A stretch of 64,000 bases of DNA from Streptomyces antarcticus. GTDB lineage: Bacteria; Actinomycetota; Actinomycetes; Streptomycetales; Streptomycetaceae. The DNA lies in NCBI RefSeq assembly GCF_026627255.1, contig NZ_JAPNLM010000024.1, positions 1 to 64,000 of the forward strand, given 5' to 3'. The translations under genes and the position numbers were made by a program. This document shows positions 24,503 to 32,922 of the stretch, in pieces. Positions within the stretch are counted from its first letter, which is position 1. Every line of letters begins with the position of its first letter. A model generated the notes under the pieces. The model saw nothing but the letters and a program-made list of their open reading frames with translations. It was not told the DNA's origin and ran no database searches.

Positions 24503-25309
24503 TCAGGCGGGCTGTTCGGGGGCGTTCGCCGTGATGACCGCGAAGGGCGCGCCCTGCGGGTCGGCCAGGACGGCCATCCGGCCCGCCACCATGTCGAAGG
24601 CGGGGGTGAGGACGTCGGCGCCGGCCCGGGTGGCGGCGGCCTGGATGTTGTCCACGTCGTCCACGTGGAAGTACGGGAGCCAGTTCGGGGGCGTACCGGG
24701 CGGCAGTTTGCCCAGGTCCATCATTCCGGCCACCGCGCGGCCGCCGACCTTGAACTCCGTGTAGTCCTCGGCGCCTTCCATCTCGGACGCGGCCGTGCTG
24801 ATCGGCAGGACGGCGGAGTAGAACGCCGCGGCCGCGCCGGTGTCCCCGGTGGTGAGCTCGTTCCAGGTGAGGGCGCCGTGCTCGTTGACGATGCCCGCGC
24901 CGTCGAAGCTGCCCGGCTCCCACAGGCCGAAGACGGCGCCGGTGGGGTCGGCGGCGACGGCCATCCGCCCGAGGTCCATGACGTCCATCGGGCCGGCCAG
25001 GACCCGGGCCCCCGCGTCGGTGGCGGCCCGGACGGTGGAGTCGAGGGCGTCGGTGGAAAGGTACGTGGTCCACACGGGCGGCGGCATCGGGTCCGGGACG
25101 GAACCGTCGGGGTTCATCGCCTTCATGATGCCGGCGACGGGCTTGCCCTTGAGGCCGCAGACGCTGTAGCCGCCCTGCTCGGGCGGGCCCACCTCGCCCT
25201 GCCAGCCGAAGAGGTCGCAGTAGAAGTCGATGGCCGCCTGCTGGTCGGGGACCATCAGGTCGATCCAGCACGGAGTGCCGGGCTTGTAGGGGCCGTTCAT
25301 GTCGGCCAC
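24503..25309 (-). CDS. VOC (glyoxalase/dioxygenase) family protein, two domains
   Basis: A 268-residue protein made of two tandem vicinal-oxygen-chelate domains (about 12-125 and 140-260). The first begins PCWIDLMVPDQQAAIDFYCD and has VAADPTGAVFGLWEPG; the second begins LTWNELTTGDTGAAAAFYSA and has VLADPQGAPFAVI. Such proteins bind metal and small hydrophobic molecules; similar Streptomyces proteins are listed as hydroxylases or glyoxalases without proven activity. GTG 25309 is preferred because AGGAGAG lies just upstream; ATG 25300 is a second choice. The gene stands alone between two terminators. Confidence 0.85.
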   Translation of the reverse strand: MADMNGPYKPGTPCWIDLMVPDQQAAIDFYCDLFGWQGEVGPPEQGGYSVCGLKGKPVAGIMKAMNPDGSVPDPMPPPVWTTYLSTDALDSTVRAATDAGARVLAGPMDVMDLGRMAVAADPTGAVFGLWEPGSFDGAGIVNEHGALTWNELTTGDTGAAAAFYSAVLPISTAASEMEGAEDYTEFKVGGRAVAGMMDLGKLPPGTPPNWLPYFHVDDVDNIQAAATRAGADVLTPAFDMVAGRMAVLADPQGAPFAVITANAPEQPA

Positions 25310-25393
25310 GGGGCTCTCCTGTCGGGTGGGGGGTCGGACGGCCCGTCCCCTACCCGGGCCCCATGACCCGAACCGGCCCGTCCGGGTGAACGC

Positions 25394-25426
25394 GTACGGC
25401 CCCGGCAGCAGCTGCCGGGGCCGTAC
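25394..25426. terminator. Terminator of argS
   Basis: GTACGGCCCCGGCAG (25394-25408) pairs with CTGCCGGGGCCGTAC (25412-25426), a 15-base-pair stem, immediately after the argS stop on the minus strand. Confidence 0.82.
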
Positions 25427-25452
25427 GTTCCGCGCTGGTCGTGCGGCGGGTG

Positions 25453-27222
25453 TCAGAGCTTCTCGGGGGTGCGGATGCCGAGGAGGGACATGCCCTTGGA
25501 GAGGGTGCGGGCCGTCAGGTCGCACAGGAACAGGCGGTTCTCGCCGACGACGAGCTCCGGTTCCGGCTTGATGACCGGGCACTCGGTGTAGAACGTCGTG
25601 AACAGCGAGGACAGCTGGTAGAGGTACGCGGCCACCTTGTGCGGCGCGTGGTCGGCGGCCGCCTCGGCGAGCAGCTCGCCGAACTGGTCCAGGTGCAGCC
25701 CCAGCGCCCGCTCGGCCGGGGCCAGCTCCAGCACGGGGTGGGCGGCCGGGGAGCGGTCGCCCGCCTTGCGCAGGATGGACCGGATCCGGGCGTACGCGTA
25801 CTGGAGGTAGACCGAGGTGTCGCCGTTCAGCGAGACCATCTGGTCCAGGTCGAACTTGTAGTCGCGGGCGGCGGACGTCGACAGGTCGGCGTACTTCACC
25901 GCGCCGATGCCCACGTACCGGCCGTTCTCGACGATCTCTTCCTCGGTCAGGCCGACCTTCTCGGCCTTCTCGCGCACGACGGCCGTCGCCCGCTCGACGG
26001 CCTCGTCGAGCAGGTCCACCAGCCGTACCGTCTCGCCCTCACGGGTCTTGAACGGCTTGCCGTCCTTGCCGAGGACCGTGCCGAAGGCCAGCTGGACGGC
26101 CTGGACCTCGTCGTTCAGCCAGCCGGCGCGGCGGGCGGTCTCGAAGACCATCTTGAAGTGGAGCGACTGGCGGGCGTCGACCACGTAGATGAGCGTGGAC
26201 GCCTTCAGCGAGCCGACGCGGTCGCGGATCGCGGAGAGGTCGGTCGCGGCGTAGCCGAAGCCGCCGTCGGACTTCTGGACGATCAGCGGGGTCGGGTTGC
26301 CGTCCGGGCCCTTGACGTCGTCGAAGAACACGCAGAGCGCGCCGTTGGAGCGGACGGCGACGCCCGACTCCTCCAGCAGCTCGCAGGTCTCCACGAGCAT
26401 GTCGTTGTAGCCGGACTCGCCGACCACGTCGGGGTCCTGGATGTCCATGTCCAGCTTGTGGAAGACGGAGTAGAAGTAGATCTTCGACTCGTCGACGAAC
26501 CGCTGCCACAGCGCGAGGGTCTCCGGCTCGCCGGCCTGGAGGCCGACCACGCGGGCCCGGGCCCGGGTCTTGAACTCCTCGTCGGAGTCGAAGAGCACGC
26601 GCGAGGCCTTGTAGAGGCGGTTCAGGTTGGACATGGCCTCCTCGCCGGAGACCTCCGCGTCCGCCTTGTGATCCAGCTCGTGCGGGTGCTCCAGCAGGTA
26701 CTGGATGAGCATGCCGAACTGGGTGCCCCAGTCGCCGATGTGGTGGCGGCGGACCACCTTCTCGCCCGTGAACTCCAGGATCTCCACCATCGCGGCGCCG
26801 ATCACGGCGGACCGCAGGTGGCCGACGTGCATCTCCTTCGCGACGTTCGGCTGGGCGTAGTCGATCACCGTCGTGCCCGGGTTCTCGGCGAGCGGGACGC
26901 CGAGGCGGTCGTCGAGGGCCCGCGCGGCCAGGGTCTCGATGATCGCCCGGTCGGTGATCGTGATGTTGAGGAAGCCGGGGCCGGAGACCTCGATCTTCTG
27001 GATCAGGTCACCGGTGGGGATGGCCTCGACCACGGTCGTCGCCAGCTCGCGCGGGTTGGCCTTGGCCTTCTTCGCGAGCGCCAGGATGCCGTTGGCCTGG
27101 TAGTCGGCCCGGTCGCTTCGTCGCAGCAGCGGATCGGCGGCACCGGCCTCCGGCAGGGCGGAGGCGAGGGCGTCCGCGACGCGCTGTTCGACGGAAGAAG
27201 CGAGGGAAGGGACCGAGGCCAT
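25453..27222 (-). CDS. argS: Arginyl-tRNA synthetase
   Basis: A 589-residue class I aminoacyl-tRNA synthetase charging tRNA-Arg. The HIGH-type motif is in AQPNVAKEMHVGHLRSAVIG near 135-145. KEMHVGHLRS, HHIGDWGTQFGMLI and the C-terminal DALR anticodon domain (LDQFGELLAEAAADHAPHKV) are present, and the protein ends MSLLGIRTPEKL. As in many ArgRS there is no clear canonical KMSKS. ATG 27222 (MASVPSLASSVEQRV) is preferred with CAGGAA upstream; a longer in-frame ORF starts 54 bases earlier. It is divergent from lysS across about 180 bases. Confidence 0.95.
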   Translation of the reverse strand: MASVPSLASSVEQRVADALASALPEAGAADPLLRRSDRADYQANGILALAKKAKANPRELATTVVEAIPTGDLIQKIEVSGPGFLNITITDRAIIETLAARALDDRLGVPLAENPGTTVIDYAQPNVAKEMHVGHLRSAVIGAAMVEILEFTGEKVVRRHHIGDWGTQFGMLIQYLLEHPHELDHKADAEVSGEEAMSNLNRLYKASRVLFDSDEEFKTRARARVVGLQAGEPETLALWQRFVDESKIYFYSVFHKLDMDIQDPDVVGESGYNDMLVETCELLEESGVAVRSNGALCVFFDDVKGPDGNPTPLIVQKSDGGFGYAATDLSAIRDRVGSLKASTLIYVVDARQSLHFKMVFETARRAGWLNDEVQAVQLAFGTVLGKDGKPFKTREGETVRLVDLLDEAVERATAVVREKAEKVGLTEEEIVENGRYVGIGAVKYADLSTSAARDYKFDLDQMVSLNGDTSVYLQYAYARIRSILRKAGDRSPAAHPVLELAPAERALGLHLDQFGELLAEAAADHAPHKVAAYLYQLSSLFTTFYTECPVIKPEPELVVGENRLFLCDLTARTLSKGMSLLGIRTPEKL

Positions 27223-27399
27223 GAGCTGCCGTTCCTGTGAGGTGGTGCCGGTGGGTGCACTTGGGTGTTCCGACAAGTGCCGAGTATCCCACGCGGCCGC
27301 CGGCGGTTCTTCTGGATATGGCGCCGGGGAGCAACCCCGGAGCGGCCCGATCCGTCTGGGAGAATGGCTGAAGCCAGCATTCGAGTAGAAGGACGTGTC

Positions 27400-29154
27400 G
27401 TGGCTCAGAGCAGCACCGAGACCGACTGGGTCTCCCGTTTCGCGGACGAGGTCATCGCCGAGGCGGAGCGCCGAGCACCCGGCGCGGAGACATCAGCCGC
27501 CACCGCTCCGGTTCTCGTCGTCGCGTCCGGAATCTCGCCCTCCGGTCCGATCCACCTGGGCAACCTCCGCGAGGTCATGACCCCGCACCTGGTCGCGGAC
27601 GAGATCCGCCGCCGGGGCATCGAGGTCAGGCACCTGATCTCCTGGGACGACTACGACCGCTTCCGCAAGGTGCCCAAGGGCATCCCGGGCGTGGACGAGG
27701 AGACCTACGGCCAGTACATCGGCCGCCCGCTGACCTCCGTCCCCGCCCCGGCCGGATCCCCGTACGCCAGCTGGGCCGAGCACTTCAAGGCGGCCCTGAT
27801 CGGCGCCCTGGACGAGCTGGGCGTCGTGTACGACCCGATCAGCCAGACCGAGCAGTACACCTCCGGCGCGTACCGCGAGCAGGTGCTGCACGCCATGAAG
27901 CACCGCGGCGACATCGACGCCGTCCTCGCCCAGTACCGCACCAAGCAGAAGCCGGGCGGCAAGAAGCCCCAGCAGAAGCAGGCCGACGAGGCCGAGCTGG
28001 AGGCCGCCGAGGGCTCCGGTGCGGCCGCCGAGGACGACGGCAGCACCGGCGAGGAGGGGTACTTCCCGTACAAGCCGTACTGCGGCGAGTGCGGCAAGGA
28101 CTTCACCAAGGTCACCTCGTACGACGACGAGACGACCGAGATGACCTACGTCTGCGCCGAGGACGCGTTCACCGAGACGGTCAAGCTCAGCGAGTTCAAC
28201 CGCGGCAAGCTCGTCTGGAAGGTCGACTGGCCGATGCGCTGGGCCTTCGAGGGCGTGGTCTTCGAGCCGTCCGGCGTCGACCACTCCTCGCCCGGCTCGT
28301 CCTTCCAGGTCGGCGGCCAGATCGTGCACATCTTCGGCGGCGAGCAGCCGATCGGACCGATGTACGCGTTCGTCGGCATCAGCGGCATGGCGAAGATGTC
28401 CTCCAGCAAGGGCGGGGTCCCGACCCCCGCCGACGCGCTGAAGATCATGGAGCCGCAGCTGCTGCGCTGGCTGTACGCCCGCCGCCGCCCGAACCAGTCC
28501 TTCAAGATCGCCTTCGACCAGGAGATCCAGCGGCTGTACGACGAGTGGGACAAGCTGGAGGCCAAGGTCGCCGACGGCACCGTCCTGCCCGCCGACGCCG
28601 CCGCGCACACCCGCGCCGTGCGCACCGCGGAAGCCGAGCTGCCGCGCACCCCGCGGCCGCTGCCGTACCGGACCCTGGCGTCCGTCGTCGACGTCACCGC
28701 CGGGCACGACGAGCAGACCCTGCGCATCCTCACCGACCTGGACCCGACGCAGCCGCTGACCTCCCTCGACGAGGTACGGCCGCGCCTGGACCGCGCCGAG
28801 AACTGGATCACCACCCAGGTCCCGGCCGACCAGCGGACCCTCGTGCGCGAGGAGCCCGACGCGGAGCTGCTGTCGTCGCTGGACGACGAGGGCCGCGAGT
28901 CGCTGCGGCTGCTGCTCGAGGGACTCGACTCGCACTGGTCGCTCGACGGGCTCAGCACGCTCGTCTACGGCGTGCCGAAGGTCATGGCCGGGCTGGAGCC
29001 CGACGCCAAGCCGACCCCGGAGCTGAAGGTCGCGCAGCGGACCTTCTTCGCCCTGCTCTACCGGCTCCTCGTGACCCGCGAGACCGGGCCGCGACTGCCC
29101 ACGCTGCTGCTGGCGGTGGGCGCGGACCGGGTGCGCAAGCTGCTGGCGGTCTGA
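27400..29154 (+). CDS. lysS: Lysyl-tRNA synthetase, class I
   Basis: A 584-residue class I-type LysRS (archaeal/spirochete type), not the class II enzyme. HIGH-like HLGN lies within GISPSGPIHLGNLREVM near 50-65. A zinc-ribbon-like CGECG near 227 follows a charged low-complexity insert (KQKPGGKKPQQKQADEAELE and further), and KMSSSKGG is near 330. The C-terminal helical anticodon domain is present. GTG 27400 begins MAQSSTETDWVSRFADEV, with AGAAGGAC upstream. Class I LysRS is common in Streptomyces. It is divergent from argS and ends at a long terminator hairpin. Confidence 0.94.
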   Translation: MAQSSTETDWVSRFADEVIAEAERRAPGAETSAATAPVLVVASGISPSGPIHLGNLREVMTPHLVADEIRRRGIEVRHLISWDDYDRFRKVPKGIPGVDEETYGQYIGRPLTSVPAPAGSPYASWAEHFKAALIGALDELGVVYDPISQTEQYTSGAYREQVLHAMKHRGDIDAVLAQYRTKQKPGGKKPQQKQADEAELEAAEGSGAAAEDDGSTGEEGYFPYKPYCGECGKDFTKVTSYDDETTEMTYVCAEDAFTETVKLSEFNRGKLVWKVDWPMRWAFEGVVFEPSGVDHSSPGSSFQVGGQIVHIFGGEQPIGPMYAFVGISGMAKMSSSKGGVPTPADALKIMEPQLLRWLYARRRPNQSFKIAFDQEIQRLYDEWDKLEAKVADGTVLPADAAAHTRAVRTAEAELPRTPRPLPYRTLASVVDVTAGHDEQTLRILTDLDPTQPLTSLDEVRPRLDRAENWITTQVPADQRTLVREEPDAELLSSLDDEGRESLRLLLEGLDSHWSLDGLSTLVYGVPKVMAGLEPDAKPTPELKVAQRTFFALLYRLLVTRETGPRLPTLLLAVGADRVRKLLAV

Positions 29155-29212
29155 CGCGGTCCGACGCGCTCCGACGCCGTCGGGCCGGTCCGGTCCTCCG
29201 GTCGGCCCGTGT

Positions 29213-29253
29213 CATGCGGAAGCCCGCACCCCGTGGGGTGCGGGCTTCCGCAT
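29213..29253. terminator. Bidirectional terminator between lysS and the DUF2637 gene
   Basis: A very long stem in which GCGGAAGCCCGCACCCC and GGGGTGCGGGCTTCCGC pair with a minimal loop; flanking CAT/ATG bases extend the pairing to 29213-29253. It lies between convergent genes. Confidence 0.88.
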
Positions 29254-29271
29254 GCTCGACCCGGCCGTCGC

Positions 29272-30747
29272 CTACGCGATGTGCTCGGCTTCCAGCTCCT
29301 TCTGGTACCGCTGCTTGAACGCGGGGATCATCCGGCGCAGCAGCGAGCCGCTGCGCGGGTGGGTCACGCCGTAACCGTCGGAGAGGTGTATGTCGAGCGC
29401 CTCGGGGGTCGGGAAGTCGCTCTGCTCGTCGACGAGCGCGACGAACACCTTGTACGCGATGTCGGCGAACTCGGCCTCGTCGGGCGACTGCGCCGGCTCC
29501 ACCGGTTCGGGCGCGGCGGGTGCGGCGGGCGCGGCGGCGGCCTCGGGGGCCCCGGAAACCGCGGGGGCATCCTGGCGCGGGCCCGGGATCGGCAGGTCCG
29601 GCTGCGGGGACTGCTGCCGCGGCTCCTCCGGGCCCGTCGGGGGCATCACCGGAATGGGCTCGAGGCCCTCGACGTACTGGGGGTTGTAGCCGCCCTCGTA
29701 CGCCGCCTGCGGGGCCAGCGGCGCGGCGAACCAGGCGCTGTTGTGGGCGGCCGGCATGGCCGTCGGGTCCACCGCGAAGGGCGGCGGGGCATGGGCGGCG
29801 GCAGCCGCGGCGGCCGCCTGCGCGGAGGTCTCCGGGAGCTGCGGCTGGAGCTGCTGGCCTGGCTGCCCTTGCTGGGCCTGGGCTTGGGCCTGGGCCTGTG
29901 CTTCGGTCTGTGCCTGGGACTGCGCTTCGGCCTGGGCCTGCGCGTGGGCCGCCGCCGTCTCCAGCGCGGGGGCGGACCCGGCCGGGGTCACCGCGGGGGT
30001 GGCGGACGCGGCGTACGTGGCTGATGCGGCCGACTGCTGCGCCGGGGCCAGCAGTGCCGGGTCGATGCCGGCCGCGGCGAGGCCCTCCGGGGCGGTGTGC
30101 GCCAGCGGTACGCCGATCCGGGCCAGCCGCAGCGGCATCAGCGCCGCCACCGGGGCCTTGCGCCGCCAGGCGCGCCCGTACCGTGCCTGGAGCCGCGCCT
30201 GGTAGATCAGGCGGTCCTGCTCCATGGCGACGGCCTGCTCGTAGGAACGCAGTTCCCACAGCTTCATCCGGCGCCACAGCTTGAACGTGGGGATCGGGGA
30301 GAGCACCCACCGCGTGATGCGGACGCCCTCCATGTGCCGGTCCGCGGTGATGTCCGCGATCCGGCCCACCGCGTGCCGGGCGGCCTCGACCGTCACCACG
30401 AACAGGATCGGGATCACCGCGTGCATGCCGACGCCGAGCGGGTCGGGCCAGGACGCGGCACCGTTGAAGGCGATCGTCGCCGCCGTCAGCAGCCACGCCG
30501 TCTGACGCAGGAGCGGGAACGGTATCCGCATCCACGTCAGCAGCAGGTCCAGCGCCAGCAGCACGCAGATCCCGGCATCGATGCCGATCGGGAACACCAG
30601 CGAGAAGCTGCCGAAGCCCTTCTGCAGGGCGAGCGTGCGCACGGCGGAGTACGAGCCCGCGAACCCGATCCCCGCGATGACGACGGCTCCGGCGACCACG
30701 ATGCCGATGAGTATCCGGTGCGTACGAGTCAGCTCCATCGCGGCCAC
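29272..30747 (-). CDS. DUF2637 membrane protein with Gln/Ala-rich tail
   Basis: A 491-residue protein. Residues 1-125 form four membrane segments (RILIGIVVAGAVVIAGIGFA onwards) of the DUF2637/Spd-like type, which in Streptomyces includes plasmid-spread proteins. A basic segment follows (FKLWRRMKLWELRSYEQAVA), and then a long low-complexity region rich in Gln-Ala (about 265-310), Pro and Ala. The C-terminal 75 residues (ADIAYKVFVALVDEQSDFPT, then SLLRRMIPAFKQRYQKELE) look like a winged-helix fold. GTG 30747 has GGGAGGGG upstream. Function is unknown; DNA transfer or replication links are only suggested by the family. Confidence 0.83.
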   Translation of the reverse strand: MAAMELTRTHRILIGIVVAGAVVIAGIGFAGSYSAVRTLALQKGFGSFSLVFPIGIDAGICVLLALDLLLTWMRIPFPLLRQTAWLLTAATIAFNGAASWPDPLGVGMHAVIPILFVVTVEAARHAVGRIADITADRHMEGVRITRWVLSPIPTFKLWRRMKLWELRSYEQAVAMEQDRLIYQARLQARYGRAWRRKAPVAALMPLRLARIGVPLAHTAPEGLAAAGIDPALLAPAQQSAASATYAASATPAVTPAGSAPALETAAAHAQAQAEAQSQAQTEAQAQAQAQAQQGQPGQQLQPQLPETSAQAAAAAAAAHAPPPFAVDPTAMPAAHNSAWFAAPLAPQAAYEGGYNPQYVEGLEPIPVMPPTGPEEPRQQSPQPDLPIPGPRQDAPAVSGAPEAAAAPAAPAAPEPVEPAQSPDEAEFADIAYKVFVALVDEQSDFPTPEALDIHLSDGYGVTHPRSGSLLRRMIPAFKQRYQKELEAEHIA

Positions 30748-30924
30748 CGCGATCCCCTCCCCTTGTCGAGCACTTACCGACCACTTACCGCGTCTTTACC
30801 AAGCCGCGGCAGGCACAGCGTACGGGTGACTGGATGTCAGTGCTCCGGTAGGCCCCGCCGCGGCGGTCCGCAGGCCCGGCGGCGGCCGCGGAGGCCGCGC
30901 TGGGCCCGCGGGCCGCCGGTGCCG

Positions 30925-31734
30925 CTACTGCTGGGGCTGCGCCGACGGGGACTGCGCCGACGAGGACTGCGCCGACGGGGACTGCTCCGTCGGCTGCTCC
31001 GGCGCCTTCTGCTGGTTGGCCGTGTCGACCGAGGCCACGGTCTCCTTCGCCGCCGTGATGGCGTCCTGGAGCAGCTTCGCCTGGTCCGGGGCGCCGGCAC
31101 CCTCGTACGCCGCACCGTTGTAGTCGATCGTGACGACCACGTTCTGCGTGCGCGCCACGATCGTGGTGTTGAAGAAGTCGACGTCCTTCTTCGACGTGAA
31201 CACCACCGACGTGCCCTGCTCGCCGATGCCGCCGGCCGGCTCGGCCTTCACGTTCTGCGCGCCCTCGGTCGCCTTCGCGGTCTCGACCTGCTTGTTGTAC
31301 TGGTCCTCGGCGCGCTTGTTCGCGGAGCCGAGCGAGGCGTGCGAGTCGTAGCGGAAGAGGGAGATCGAGAGCCAGCGGTACTGCGAGCCCTTCAGACCGT
31401 CCTCGTCCAGACCGTTCCAGGAGCAGCTGGCACGGCTGGCCAGGTCGTTCGACTTCGTCGCCGTACCGTTCTTGTCCTTGGCCTCCGGCACGAGCGTGCC
31501 GATCGTCGTCGCCTGGACCGCCTTGCAGGGCTCCGGCAGCGCCGCGTAGGCCGCCTTCTCCAGGGTCGGCGAAGGCTTGGCGCTCGGCTTGGCAGACGCG
31601 GAGGAACCGGACTTCTTGCCGTCGTTCGAGCCCGAGGCCTTGCCCGAATCGGACGAGCAGCCCGCGACGGTGAGGATCACCGGGACGGCTGCGCAGGCGA
31701 GAACGCGGGAGAGGCGCGAGGCTGATCGGTGCAT
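30925..31734 (-). CDS. DUF3558 lipoprotein
   Basis: A 269-residue secreted lipoprotein with signal peptide SRVLACAAVPVILTVAGC and the lipobox Cys at 26. A Ser/Lys-rich linker follows, then the DUF3558 domain (about 65-220; LPEPCKAVQATTIGTLVPEA, SCSWNG with paired cysteines, and WLSISLFRYDS). The C terminus ends in repeated SAQSPSAQ-type units matching three 15-base DNA repeats near 30945-30990. The family is confined to actinobacteria and its role is unknown. A paralogous gene lies directly upstream on the same strand, separated by about 115 bases. Confidence 0.88.
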   Translation of the reverse strand: MHRSASRLSRVLACAAVPVILTVAGCSSDSGKASGSNDGKKSGSSASAKPSAKPSPTLEKAAYAALPEPCKAVQATTIGTLVPEAKDKNGTATKSNDLASRASCSWNGLDEDGLKGSQYRWLSISLFRYDSHASLGSANKRAEDQYNKQVETAKATEGAQNVKAEPAGGIGEQGTSVVFTSKKDVDFFNTTIVARTQNVVVTIDYNGAAYEGAGAPDQAKLLQDAITAAKETVASVDTANQQKAPEQPTEQSPSAQSSSAQSPSAQPQQ

Positions 31735-31848
31735 GTTTCCTTCAGTGCGTTTGTCTGACTTCTTCGGACGGCGGACCGGGGCAACGGTAGCCCGACCCGG
31801 CGCTCGTCTGCTGTGCGCGCCGTCACTCCGCGCCGCGGGACGCCCCTC

Positions 31849-32724
31849 TCACTCGTTCAACCGCTCGACCAGATCCGCCGCCAACTGCCGCGCCCTGTCC
31901 TGGGTTTCGGTGCTGGGCGGGACCGTGCCGGGCAGTGCGGGCTGCACGCTGTACTCGACGGTGACGATGACATTCGAGGTACGGAACACAATCCGCACCG
32001 TGCGCGTCTGAGCCGCGGTGGCCCCCGCCGCGCTCAGCTTGTCGTCCAGGAACGCCTCGTTGCCGAGCCCCGTCAGTACGCGGGATCCCAGCTCGGTGGG
32101 GGACGCGCCGGGGGTGGGGCCGGCGGGGGACGAGGGGCTGCCGGGTGCGGGGCTGCCGGGAGGCGCCGGGTTCGCGGCCGGTGGCGTCGGGCTGGGGGTC
32201 GGCGCGGGATTGGCCGCCGGGGTTCCCGTGGGGGCCGTGGGCGTCGGGACCGGCCCGGGGAAGGGCAGCTTCGCGTCGGTCAGCTGACGTACGAAGACCT
32301 GCCGCGCCTTGTCGTCGTCGCTCGCGGTGGCCCGGTCGTACGACACCACGCGCTCGAAGCCGACCGACAGCAGCCGCGTCTCCTCGGCGCTCTGCGCGGT
32401 CCAGCGGCAGCCCACGCGCCGGTCGCCGTCGTACGAGGCGGCCGCCGCCCCCGCGTACAGCTGGTCCCGCTCGGCCGGGGGCAGGCTGTCGGCGGCCGGG
32501 AGCAAGGCCTTGAGCCGCTTGGCGTCGACGGCCTTGCAGGGGGCGGGCAGGCTCCGGTACTTACCCGGCTGTGCGGGCGCGGGGACGTTGCCGCCGGGCT
32601 TGTCGTCGTTCGCGGTCCCCGTGCCGCTCCCGCCCGTGCACCCGGCGAGACCGGTGACGCCGGCCGCGAGCGCGGTCAGCATGGCGATGCCTGGCAGGAG
32701 TTCCCGTACCGACTTGCGCTGCAC
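31849..32724 (-). CDS. DUF3558 lipoprotein (second copy)
   Basis: A 291-residue paralogue of the neighbouring lipoprotein. The signal peptide ends LAAGVTGLAGC with the lipobox Cys near 25. The DUF3558 core has LPAPCKAVDAKRLKALLPAA and a CRWTAQSAEETRLLSVGFER block with a Cys pair. A Pro-rich spacer of about 50 residues (TPTAPTGTPAANPAPTPSPT) interrupts the domain before SRVLTGLGNEAF. GTG 32724 follows GGGAGCC, and in-frame sequence upstream shows no signal-peptide character. The two copies probably arose by tandem duplication and may be co-transcribed. It is divergent from rtcB across 198 bases. Confidence 0.86.
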   Translation of the reverse strand: MQRKSVRELLPGIAMLTALAAGVTGLAGCTGGSGTGTANDDKPGGNVPAPAQPGKYRSLPAPCKAVDAKRLKALLPAADSLPPAERDQLYAGAAAASYDGDRRVGCRWTAQSAEETRLLSVGFERVVSYDRATASDDDKARQVFVRQLTDAKLPFPGPVPTPTAPTGTPAANPAPTPSPTPPAANPAPPGSPAPGSPSSPAGPTPGASPTELGSRVLTGLGNEAFLDDKLSAAGATAAQTRTVRIVFRTSNVIVTVEYSVQPALPGTVPPSTETQDRARQLAADLVERLNE

Positions 32725-32922
32725 GTCCCATGGCTCCCTTCGACCGACTGCCCCGATGGCCCCGACGGTCAGGAAAATACGTTGCCGCGCTTCGGGCGCG
32801 GGTGGACACAATGTCTATCGCACACGCTGGTGCCGGCGCCGGTCCCCTGTCGCATTCGGGATCAAGAGCGAGGCTTTTTGCGTATTCAGACTTTTCTGTG
32901 GTTTTCGGGGGATTGAGGCGTT

